A stretch of 14,570 nt of DNA from Alphaproteobacteria bacterium. GTDB taxonomy: Bacteria; Pseudomonadota; Alphaproteobacteria; M2410. The notes beneath the pieces were generated by a model. The model was not told where the DNA came from, did not search any database, and saw only the letters and a list, made by a program, of their open reading frames with translations. The DNA lies in the NCBI GenBank assembly GCA_021774955.1, contig JAJFIN010000459.1, positions 1 through 14,570 on the forward strand. The letters are read 5' to 3'. The translations under genes and the position numbers were made by a program. Positions within the stretch are counted from its first letter, which is position 1. The number at the start of each line of letters is the position of its first letter. Of this stretch, positions 6,685 through 13,895 are shown one piece after another.

Positions 6685-8578
6685 TCTGGCGTAGCACTAA
6701 CGGTAGGTCAGATTCACGCCTCACTTTGAGGGCTTCCAAAATACCGCCAAGATCCGGCGTTCCACCCGGCAGAACATAAGACGCATAAACAACATCAGCC
6801 TCACCCTGTTCCGCTTTCGTCAATCGACGGTCTTCAACGCGCGCTGAGAGAGCGACAAGACCTACCTCGGCAAGTTTAGATAGGCCATCGGCAACCGTTT
6901 GAAAGCGGCTCAAGATGGGATTTGTCTCTGACACTTCCGCCCAGTCCTCACCAAACGATGTCCAACTCTCTAGTAATTCTTGAAGGATCACCGGCTCATT
7001 CCCGTGAGCGACAAAATCCTCGACGCTCTTCTCAAAAGTGCGTGAAAGCGCACTCACCGGCGGTAACGAGTGAATAAGATCAGCCAGTGGCTCATGGGTT
7101 TGAATTGGGTTTTCCTTGCGATCCAGGACAAAGAAATAAGCCATCGGCGCCACCAGCTGACGCAAAGTTTGGACGCGTCCCGCTATTTTTTCCTCCGTGA
7201 CAGGGAAATGAAGGCGGCCGTAAAGGTCATCAATATCTGTCACATCACGCGATGACCAAAATCGCTCGGCAATGGCCGCGAGGTTTGGCGAGATTTTCAC
7301 CATCAGATTACTTGGGTCCATTACCTCAGTCCAGATGCATGCCTCGCCACCCAAGATTGTTTGGCTTGGGCGGCTGTCCGCTTGCGGATCATTGCGATAA
7401 TAGTTTTCTGGTTTTAGAAAATGATCCAGGTAATAGCCGGTTGAGATGATCATTGGATGTTCGCTGAAATGTGTCGCGTTTGGTGTCGACATCCAAGACT
7501 GAATAATTGTGTCAGGATCAATGTCACCATAGGCCGCTTCTTCCCAACCTATCGGTATCTTTCCATACCGCTTGAGGATCGACAAAAGCCGATGGGTGAA
7601 ATGTGCTTGAATGGCTTTGTTATCGACAAGACCGAGTTCTCTTGCCTGTTGTTGAATCGTCTTGTCCTGGTCCCAAGATTTACCCGTGACCTCATCACCA
7701 CCGAAATGCCAATAGGGGTCGGGGAAAAGCGCCGCCATTTCGGCAACAAAACTTTCTATGAAGGTGAAGGTCGCTTCACTGAGGGGATGCATCTCATCGT
7801 CAAAAACACCCGAGGTGGTTTGTAAGGATTTGGGAGGTTTCCCTGCCGCTAGCACTGGGTAAGCCTTCAAGAAACAAGTTGAGTGGCCCGGCATGTTGAA
7901 TTCGGGAATGATCCGCACCCCTCTTTCGGCAGCAAAGGTGATCAGATTTCGAAGTTCACTTTGTCGATAAAAATATCCATTCGATGCTTCTTCATAAAGT
8001 TTCGGAAATGTTTTGCACTCAACGCGAAAGCCTTGATTATTCGACAAGCCGAGATGAAGCACATTTAGTTTGACCCGAACCATTTCATCGAGCAGGTGTT
8101 TGATTGTGTCCAAATCGATAAAATGGCGCACACAATCAAGTTTCACACCGCGCCATGGAAACCGTGGCCGATCATCAATCTCAACAAAAGGCAGATACGC
8201 CACGCCGTCTTCGACCTGGACCAATTGTAGGAGCGTTTGCAAAGCATGAAGCACGCCATGCGGCGTAGCGGAAGTTATCGATATCTTTTGGCCTGTAACT
8301 TGAAGCCGGTAGCTTTCATCTTCGCCAAATTGCGGTAGAGAATAATCACCCTCACCGACCGCGATGGTAAGCACCGCCTTTTTTGGCGCTACCGTTTTAA
8401 ATTTTATTTCAATCCCCGTTTTGCCGGTGAGTATTTCGGTGAAACGTTGAAGCGATTTGGTGAGCCAAGTTTGACCGCCATCACCCGTATAGACCCCAAT
8501 TGTTGCGGGCAACACCAAGCGACCTGAACCGGCCAACACATTTTGCGGTAACGGCAAGAGAGCTGGAAAGTCGGTCAT
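6629..8578 (-). CDS. Beta-N-acetylhexosaminidase, glycoside hydrolase family 20
   Basis: 649 residues. It cleaves terminal N-acetylglucosamine or N-acetylgalactosamine from glycans such as chito-oligosaccharides by substrate-assisted catalysis. The N-terminal alpha/beta (GH20b) domain spans about residues 1-138 and ends near HGVLHALQTLLQLV. The TIM barrel starts at RPRFPWRGVKLD (R143 as sugar-binding Arg), with EFNMPGHS at 226-233. The hallmark HFGGDEV at 291-297 carries the catalytic pair D295-E296. A helical C-terminal extension follows. No signal peptide or lipobox is seen, so it is probably cytosolic and acts on imported or recycled sugars. The ATG at 8578 has GAGGG about 9 bases upstream. 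It lies only 35 bases after the lipoprotein gene and is the last member of the mla operon. Its last 56 bases overlap the convergent acetyltransferase frame. Confidence 0.93.
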   Translation of the reverse strand: MTDFPALLPLPQNVLAGSGRLVLPATIGVYTGDGGQTWLTKSLQRFTEILTGKTGIEIKFKTVAPKKAVLTIAVGEGDYSLPQFGEDESYRLQVTGQKISITSATPHGVLHALQTLLQLVQVEDGVAYLPFVEIDDRPRFPWRGVKLDCVRHFIDLDTIKHLLDEMVRVKLNVLHLGLSNNQGFRVECKTFPKLYEEASNGYFYRQSELRNLITFAAERGVRIIPEFNMPGHSTCFLKAYPVLAAGKPPKSLQTTSGVFDDEMHPLSEATFTFIESFVAEMAALFPDPYWHFGGDEVTGKSWDQDKTIQQQARELGLVDNKAIQAHFTHRLLSILKRYGKIPIGWEEAAYGDIDPDTIIQSWMSTPNATHFSEHPMIISTGYYLDHFLKPENYYRNDPQADSRPSQTILGGEACIWTEVMDPSNLMVKISPNLAAIAERFWSSRDVTDIDDLYGRLHFPVTEEKIAGRVQTLRQLVAPMAYFFVLDRKENPIQTHEPLADLIHSLPPVSALSRTFEKSVEDFVAHGNEPVILQELLESWTSFGEDWAEVSETNPILSRFQTVADGLSKLAEVGLVALSARVEDRRLTKAEQGEADVVYASYVLPGGTPDLGGILEALKVRRESDLPLVLRQIKFSIAEPIRLLIDRAAS

Positions 8579-8613
8579 GAAATAGACCCTCGATTTTCAA
8601 GCCCGTGTGGGGG

Positions 8614-9282
8614 CTAACTGGAGCGCAACCGATCGCGCTCGACATTTTCCAGGGCCCAAGGAATTGCTTCAGTAAAAATCCGGGTTACCGCCTCATCAAA
8701 AGCATCGACAATCGATGACATACGGTCCGCTTCAGCCGGAATGTAAATGTCAAACACTTGCGCGCTCACGACCCGCGACGCCGGTTGGCGCACGACCTTA
8801 AGACTCATGCGCATATGGACAATGGGTGGCTTGCGTTTCAGGGCATCACCATCGATGGTTTCAAAATACTCCGCTTGAAAGGCTTGCAATTCACTTTTCA
8901 ATGCATAATCCGCGCGCAATCCGCTTGAGTTACGCCCGACCGCATCAATGCCGCCATATTTTTCAAACACGGAAACAAGATGAGTTTGTAACATGCGCGG
9001 CGTCCGATCGCTCCACCGCGCCCCGGCAAAATATTTAACCCCATGGGCATCGGGCTTAAGCGTAATCCGGTCGGTGTCCAAGGTGCGTCCTGTCGCCGGT
9101 TCTTCAACGATCAGCTGCCAATCTGAAATGCGCGCGCCGGCTTGTTGAGACAAAGAACCGTGCGCCCACAGATCATAAATGTTGACCGGGGGCGGTGGAT
9201 CGATGAGCGTGATGCCGGAACAGCCCGCCAATAACAGCCCGCAGGCCAATGCCAGAAACTTTCGCATCGCTATCGTGCTCAT
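8614..9282 (-). CDS. ABC-type transport auxiliary lipoprotein (PqiC/YmbA-like)
   Basis: 222 residues. A short hydrophobic leader ends in the lipobox LLAGC, with Cys21 as the lipidated residue, so the protein is membrane-anchored and faces the periplasm. The rest fits the ABC_trans_aux family: YDLWAHGS near the start, RITLKPDAHGVKYFAGARWSD in the middle, then the ALKSELQAF strand. These lipoproteins serve MCE-type transporters, probably docking the MCE bridge to the outer membrane, as PqiC does. The start ATG at 9282 overlaps the mlaD stop by 4 bases (ATGA), implying translational coupling. An internal ATG at 9267 would give MRKFLALACG and is a possible alternative. The third residue after the lipid Cys is Ile, with no Asp at +2, consistent with outer-membrane sorting. 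Confidence 0.88.
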   Translation of the reverse strand: MSTIAMRKFLALACGLLLAGCSGITLIDPPPPVNIYDLWAHGSLSQQAGARISDWQLIVEEPATGRTLDTDRITLKPDAHGVKYFAGARWSDRTPRMLQTHLVSVFEKYGGIDAVGRNSSGLRADYALKSELQAFQAEYFETIDGDALKRKPPIVHMRMSLKVVRQPASRVVSAQVFDIYIPAEADRMSSIVDAFDEAVTRIFTEAIPWALENVERDRLRSS

Positions 9283-10250
9283 TCGCGTACCTCATGTTCC
9301 GGATAGGCTCCACTGCCGGCGATCAGGCTCGATGGGTTTTCTTCTAATTGTCGCGCCACCCGATTGAGCGTTGTGACCAACTCGCGCGATTCTGAAACAA
9401 ACACGCCAACCTGCCCCAGACCCTCTTTGGAAAAGGCATTCAGCGATTCTCGGTTCTCTTCAACCAGACGGTTGGCATTGGTGGCAAACGCATTCAATGC
9501 CGCCGCCGCACTCTTGATGTCTTCGATCAGGGACGGGGCATCGCCTTCTTGTTGTTGATCGGCCCGGCGGGTCAGCGATTCAATGTCAGCGGTAATCCGA
9601 TTGACCCGCGCAGAGGCCTCGGCAAAGTCTTTGCTGATCGTTGCCGCATTGGCCATGACCACACGAATGTCTTCATCCGATTCCCCAAAAGCTGCCGTCG
9701 CCCGCTCAATGTTTTTCAGAGTATCGGTGATCGAGGCGATATTTTCATCCGTTGCTAATTTGCTGACCTGATGGAGGAGAAGCTGCGCCTCGGCCAAGAT
9801 ATCCGGTGCCGCCATGAACACTTCAGCCAACGGCGACGTTTGGGATTGGATGACGGAAATCTCTTGCCCTTCCTCAAGTTCCAAGGCGGCTGATTCAGCA
9901 CTCCCCCCCGACAGCTCAATATAAAGCAAGCCCGTCACCCCTTGGAAGGTCAAGGTTGCCACAGTATCAACCTTAATCGGTGTACTGGCATCGATCTCTG
10001 CGCGAACCCAAACTGTGTTCGGGTCTTTCTCGTCAAGCCGCATTGATTTGACTTCGCCGACTTTAATGCCGTTATAGCGCACATCGCCAGGCACGCTTAA
10101 TCCCGACACGGACTCGTGAAAGACAATATCGTAGTCGCGGAACTCCAAATTGAGTTGAAGCCGACCGAGCCACAGGATGAACAGGAACGAGGCCATAATG
10201 GTCGTCAGCGCAAACAAGCCGATCATGATATGATTAGCTTTCGTTTCCAT
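9279..10250 (-). CDS. mlaD: MlaD-type MCE-domain lipid transport protein
   Basis: 323 residues, the substrate-binding subunit that sits under the permease and forms a hexameric ring for phospholipid. One N-terminal membrane helix (about 8-28, IGLFALTTIMASFLFILW) anchors it in the inner membrane. The MCE domain follows at about 38-116, with the typical pieces VSGLSVPGDVRYNGIKVGEV and TFQGVTGLLYIELSGG. Residues 145-310 are long, helical and Ala/Glu/Asn-rich, as in alphaproteobacterial homologues that are longer than E. coli MlaD and may form a helical tube or needle toward the outer membrane. AGGAG lies about 9 bases before the ATG at 10250. It sits 41 bases after mlaF and overlaps the lipoprotein start by 4 bases. 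Confidence 0.93.
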   Translation of the reverse strand: METKANHIMIGLFALTTIMASFLFILWLGRLQLNLEFRDYDIVFHESVSGLSVPGDVRYNGIKVGEVKSMRLDEKDPNTVWVRAEIDASTPIKVDTVATLTFQGVTGLLYIELSGGSAESAALELEEGQEISVIQSQTSPLAEVFMAAPDILAEAQLLLHQVSKLATDENIASITDTLKNIERATAAFGESDEDIRVVMANAATISKDFAEASARVNRITADIESLTRRADQQQEGDAPSLIEDIKSAAAALNAFATNANRLVEENRESLNAFSKEGLGQVGVFVSESRELVTTLNRVARQLEENPSSLIAGSGAYPEHEVRE

Positions 10251-10291
10251 CGTCTCTCGCTCCTGTCCTTCACCCCAAAACGCCGGTAAAT

Positions 10292-11074
10292 TTATGCGCT
10301 CAATTTTGCAGCCCGGGCACGCGGCCCATGAAAATATTCTTTAATCCATGGATGATCAAACGCCAGCATATCTTCCATTGTCCCAACCACCATCACCCGT
10401 TGTTCTGCTAACACAGCAATGCGGTCACAGACAGCATGAAGTGTGTCTAAATCGTGGGTTACGAGGAAAACGGTCAGCCCCAAATTCTGTTGTAATTGCT
10501 TGACCAAATTGTCAAAAGCCGCCGCCCCGATCGGATCCAAGCCAGCCGTTGGTTCATCGAGAAATAAAATCTCCGGGTCAAGCGAAAGAGCCCGTGCAAG
10601 ACCTGCCCGTTTGCGCATACCGCCCGACAATTCCGACGGTAATTTCCCAGCAGAATTTTGTTCTAAGCCCACCAACCTGATCTTCAAAGCGGCAAGCTCA
10701 TCCATCAACACTTGGCTGAGTTTCAAATGTTCACGCGGTGGCACCTGAATATTTTGAGCGACCGTCAATGAGGAAAACAGCGCGCCATCTTGAAACAACA
10801 CACCCCAACGCTTTTCATAGGCGGAACGTTCGGGTGGGTCCATTTTCGTCAAGTCTTCACCAAACACTAATATCTCACCCGCCTGCGGCGTCATCAGGCC
10901 AATGATCGCACGCAGCAGCACAGATTTGCCCGTCCCTGATCCGCCGACAACACCGATGATCTCCCCTTTGCGCACATCAAGATTGAGATTGTTATGCACC
11001 ACATGAGATCCAAACTGAGTGCGCAACCCCCGAACCGATATGATGGTTTCATCTGTACCCGCCATAGGTCTCAT
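10292..11074 (-). CDS. mlaF: MlaF-type ATPase of the lipid ABC transporter
   Basis: 260 residues from the ATG at 11074. That start forms a 4-base ATGA overlap with the mlaE stop, so upstream extension in the same frame only re-reads the mlaE gene. A second ATG three codons on (11065) is possible. All ABC ATPase motifs are intact: Walker A GGSGTGKS at 44-51, Q-loop Q95, signature LSGGM at 149-153, Walker B ILFLDE at 169-174 followed by the D-loop PTAGLDP, and the switch histidine H207 in VTHDLDT. The pattern GGMRKRAGLARAL is typical of the Mla/Ttg2A group. It should power MlaE-driven lipid movement at the inner face of the membrane. Confidence 0.95.
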   Translation of the reverse strand: MRPMAGTDETIISVRGLRTQFGSHVVHNNLNLDVRKGEIIGVVGGSGTGKSVLLRAIIGLMTPQAGEILVFGEDLTKMDPPERSAYEKRWGVLFQDGALFSSLTVAQNIQVPPREHLKLSQVLMDELAALKIRLVGLEQNSAGKLPSELSGGMRKRAGLARALSLDPEILFLDEPTAGLDPIGAAAFDNLVKQLQQNLGLTVFLVTHDLDTLHAVCDRIAVLAEQRVMVVGTMEDMLAFDHPWIKEYFHGPRARAAKLSA

Positions 11075-12198
11075 AACCCCACAATCAAAAAGAAAACTGC
11101 AAAGGCTGCATCGACCACAATAGTTGCAAATATCGCTTGAACAACAGAAGCCGTCGTGTGTGCACCAATCGTTTCCGCCGTCCCTTCCACCCGCAATCCC
11201 TGATAACAACCGATGACGGCAATGAGCACCGCAAAAAACGGCGCCTTGATAAAGCCAACCCAAAGGTGGCGAAGCTCCGTGGCCTCTGATGCCCGCGCCA
11301 TAAACATGCCCGGTGAAATATCAAGCGTCATCCAACAGACCAACGCACCGCCAACAAATCCCATGACATTAGCAATGAAAGTTAGTAACGGCAGCGACAC
11401 CAGAAGCGCAAGAGTGCGCGGTATAATCAACAACTCCATCGGGTCAAGCCCAAGCGCCCGCATGGCATCGATCTCTTCATGGGCTTTCATCGAACCGATC
11501 TGGGCCGTGAAAGCACTGCCCGAGCGCCCGGCGATCATAATCGCTGTCAGCAACACGCCGAACTCGCGCAAAAAGGTAATGGTCACAAGCTCAACTGTAT
11601 AAATCTCGACACCGAGCTCGCTTAATATGTCGGCGCTCATGAAGGCAACGACCGCACCAATCATGAAGGTAATCAACATGATGATCGGGAGCGCATCGAA
11701 GCCCGATATTTCAATGTGATGAACGAATGAGGTCAGCCGAAAACGTTTGGGACGGCGAACCATTCTGAACAGCACTTGGATGAGCATCCCAAAAAAGCCA
11801 ATGCTGTTTTTAGTATCCAAAAACGCGCGCTCAATGTTTGCACCAAACCGTTCAACCGAGGCCAGCAGCGGTGCTTTATGAGCAGGAATTTCTTCAACAT
11901 GTTCTTCGTGGGAGCCAACGACGTCGATCAACGCCTGTTGATCATGGTCCACTCTCTCAAATGATACCGCCCGGTTGTCCGACAAACGGCGCATCAAACG
12001 ATAGAGGATCCAGGCCCCAGCGGTATCCATCCGATCGATGTGTTCGCAATCCAACACCACCGGAACACCCGGAGATGGGACATACTGGCGGACCACAGGA
12101 TCGACATCGCCTAAATTTGCAATGGTCCATGAGCCGAAAAACTGCAGACGATTCGATGCGCCGTCAGCGACAACGTCAAAATAAGCAGTAGATGCCAT
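11071..12198 (-). CDS. mlaE: MlaE-type permease with fused N-terminal STAS (MlaB-like) domain
   Basis: 375 residues. Residues 1 to about 110 form a STAS domain, with VVLDCEHIDRMDTAGAWILY at 47-66; T59 lies at the spot of the conserved Ser/Thr of anti-sigma antagonists and MlaB. In E. coli this domain is the separate protein MlaB that controls MlaF, so here the regulator is built into the permease. Residues 160-375 are the MlaE membrane domain, with about five helices and the family hallmark REFGVLLTAIMIAGRSGSAF at 211-230, followed by the coupling-helix stretch GSMKAHEEIDAMRALGLDP. It is the first gene of a five-gene operon, with mlaF overlapping by 4 bases. The ATG at 12198 has only a weak AGAGG 13 bases upstream, but a nearer in-frame start would cut the STAS domain. 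Confidence 0.94.
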   Translation of the reverse strand: MASTAYFDVVADGASNRLQFFGSWTIANLGDVDPVVRQYVPSPGVPVVLDCEHIDRMDTAGAWILYRLMRRLSDNRAVSFERVDHDQQALIDVVGSHEEHVEEIPAHKAPLLASVERFGANIERAFLDTKNSIGFFGMLIQVLFRMVRRPKRFRLTSFVHHIEISGFDALPIIMLITFMIGAVVAFMSADILSELGVEIYTVELVTITFLREFGVLLTAIMIAGRSGSAFTAQIGSMKAHEEIDAMRALGLDPMELLIIPRTLALLVSLPLLTFIANVMGFVGGALVCWMTLDISPGMFMARASEATELRHLWVGFIKAPFFAVLIAVIGCYQGLRVEGTAETIGAHTTASVVQAIFATIVVDAAFAVFFLIVGL

Positions 12199-12508
12199 GC
12201 TTAGCTCAAGCCTCTCAGCAATACGTGCAGCCGAATCACCTCGATCCGCAACTTAGTCTAATGAAAGTCCTCGCAAATTACCTCAGACCGTCTGTGCCAA
12301 ATTAAGACAACGTGCGGAGCGTTAACGCTGGCTTGCCCGCGCAACCAAGGTATTTCGCAAGCTTTCGTCACCTAGAAAAACTGGCAGAGGCTTTGCTTTG
12401 TAACCTTGTGAACCTTTCCAAGGTGGGACACCGACCAAAATCAAAAAATCTGGGTTCCGCACTTGGTGAACACTACTCGGTCAAATTTGTACTGCGTATG
12501 GAGTTGAT
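12199..12508. other. Divergent control region between the mla operon and the cyclase-like gene
   Basis: This 310-base region must hold promoters for both directions. It contains a perfect 12-base palindrome at 12318-12329, listed separately, and a weak ACCTT/AAGGT inverted repeat near 12403-12424. No confident -35/-10 pair, riboswitch or small gene was recognised. Confidence 0.5.
12318..12329. promoter_or_regulatory. 12-base perfect palindrome, candidate operator
   Basis: AGCGTTAACGCT reads the same on both strands. It lies 120 bases upstream of mlaE and 180 bases upstream of the cyclase-like gene. A perfect 12-mer would turn up by chance in roughly one in thirteen regions of this size, so the operator role is only a suggestion. 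Confidence 0.3.
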
Positions 12509-13675
12509 GTGTTTGAAAGAATGAATAGGCGTATTGTCGTTGCGACAGAGCTGTGGGTGGCCTTCATCACACTTGCCGTATGCGGCGTGATTGCGACGGT
12601 CAATCCCGGGGGTATTTTTTCCACTATCCTGATCGCGTCAAACGTTGCCATCGAGGCGACCACAGGCCAGTACGGATCAAACACGCTCGTTACCGATCAA
12701 ACCATCGTGCTCGATTTCGCGATCGCTAGCGTGCTGGTATTTGCGACCCTCATCGCAACCAATCGCTTGGCCTGGAAATGGCTCCTTTCAGCTTCCTTTG
12801 TCGCGGGTTTGATAGGTCTCCTCTGGGGGATTGGCGTCGGCATTTTTGCTGATATTCGAGTTAATCCGTTCGTATCAGGCGGATTGACAGTTCTAACCTT
12901 GCTGACGGCGTGTATTGCGAGAGTTGTTCAACAAGAAAAATCTGCGCGGCAATTGCGTTCAGTGCTCAACAACTCAATCTCAACGCAGACTCTCAATCAT
13001 CTTTCTTACTATCCTGAAGGCGTTCCTTTCAAAGGAGAAGCACGTAAAATAACCATGCTTGTCGCACAAATTCGAAATGTGCAGCCTTTCATCGATGTTC
13101 ATATCGACAAGCCTGAAACCATAACGCAAATTTTGAGCACAGTTTCTCAGTCTCTCATCGACGAAGTCAAACAAGGCGAGGGAACCGTTGATAAGTTTCT
13201 CCGCTCTGGTGTTACGGCTTTTTGGAACGCGCCTTTGCGTACCGAAGATCATGAATGGGCGGCCTGTGAATGCGCCCAAAAACTCGTCGCCCGAATGGAT
13301 AGCATCAACGAAGAAATAGAAATCATCGTTGGTCAAAATACCCAGAATGCTATCACAAATAGCTATGCTCTTTTGGAGGTTGATCGCATCAACACCAAGT
13401 CAGATCAACTGCCGCAGCGCGCCTATGCGCTACTGGGCAACCCGGTGACCAAAGCAAGCCCTACTTTCAAAAGTATGGTCGACACTCATAGTGAATTCTT
13501 CCAAGCCTATGACGCGCAAAATTGGGGCCTTGCCAAAACGGTGCTTGAAAAATGTGTGGAAATATCTGGAGCACATCCAGACCTATATAGACTCTATGCC
13601 GAACGGCTCTCACTATTGGAAGCCTGCCCTCCCGGAGAGGCATGGAATGGTGCTTATCGTTATCTGACGCATTAG
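12509..13675 (+). CDS. Membrane protein with degenerate class III adenylate/guanylate cyclase domain (probable pseudoenzyme)
   Basis: 388 residues from the GTG at 12509, supported by GGAG 5 bases upstream; an ATG at 12521 is the alternative. Four hydrophobic segments are seen, at about 13-32, 66-84, 89-113 and 119-139. The piece SNVAIEATTGQY between the first two resembles the tail of a CHASE2 sensor domain, most of which is missing. Residues 150-240 align with the start of a class III cyclase domain: GEARKITMLVAQIRNV, then TVDKFLRSGVTAFWNAPL and DHEWAACECAQ. The first metal-binding Asp is replaced by Gln187 and the second by Ser233. The central part (glycine loop, adenine- and transition-state-binding residues) is missing between about 270 and 273. 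The usual C-terminal tail (LLEVDRI, YALLGNP, WNGAYR) remains. It should make no cyclic nucleotide. The intact 388-codon frame suggests it is still used or only recently decayed. Confidence 0.78.
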   Translation: MFERMNRRIVVATELWVAFITLAVCGVIATVNPGGIFSTILIASNVAIEATTGQYGSNTLVTDQTIVLDFAIASVLVFATLIATNRLAWKWLLSASFVAGLIGLLWGIGVGIFADIRVNPFVSGGLTVLTLLTACIARVVQQEKSARQLRSVLNNSISTQTLNHLSYYPEGVPFKGEARKITMLVAQIRNVQPFIDVHIDKPETITQILSTVSQSLIDEVKQGEGTVDKFLRSGVTAFWNAPLRTEDHEWAACECAQKLVARMDSINEEIEIIVGQNTQNAITNSYALLEVDRINTKSDQLPQRAYALLGNPVTKASPTFKSMVDTHSEFFQAYDAQNWGLAKTVLEKCVEISGAHPDLYRLYAERLSLLEACPPGEAWNGAYRYLTH

Positions 13676-13735
13676 ATTCTTTTTAGACAAAGAATTGGGC
13701 GCCTGCAAAGCAGCCAGAGAAACAACAGCTTTGCA
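13676..13735 (+). repeat. Two hairpins after the cyclase-like gene
   Basis: ATTCTTT (13676-13682) and AAAGAAT (13689-13695) form an AT-rich stem directly after the stop codon. TGCAAAGC (13704-13711) and GCTTTGCA (13728-13735) then form a perfect 8-bp stem around 16 bases. Neither is followed by a T run. They may mark a transcript end or sit in the mlaC leader; no other feature was seen in 13736-13895. Confidence 0.4.
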
Positions 13736-13895
13736 ACACCTGTCATAATTCCGCGTCTGTGGGCTTGATCTTCACGACCAGCAATCCCAAACTTAGCTTC
13801 AAAAGCATGCCTTAGACGCTTTTTAAGAATAATCGGTTTCTATGGGGCAAAGATTCAAGGCGTCACCGAGCGTCAGGGTAGATTTGGGTGTGGAA

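Noticed and set aside
11075..11263. N-terminal extension of the MlaF frame into mlaE
   Set aside because: The extension merely re-reads mlaE codons in another frame and is Cys-rich and unlike any ABC N-terminus; the coupled ATG at 11074 is the sensible start.
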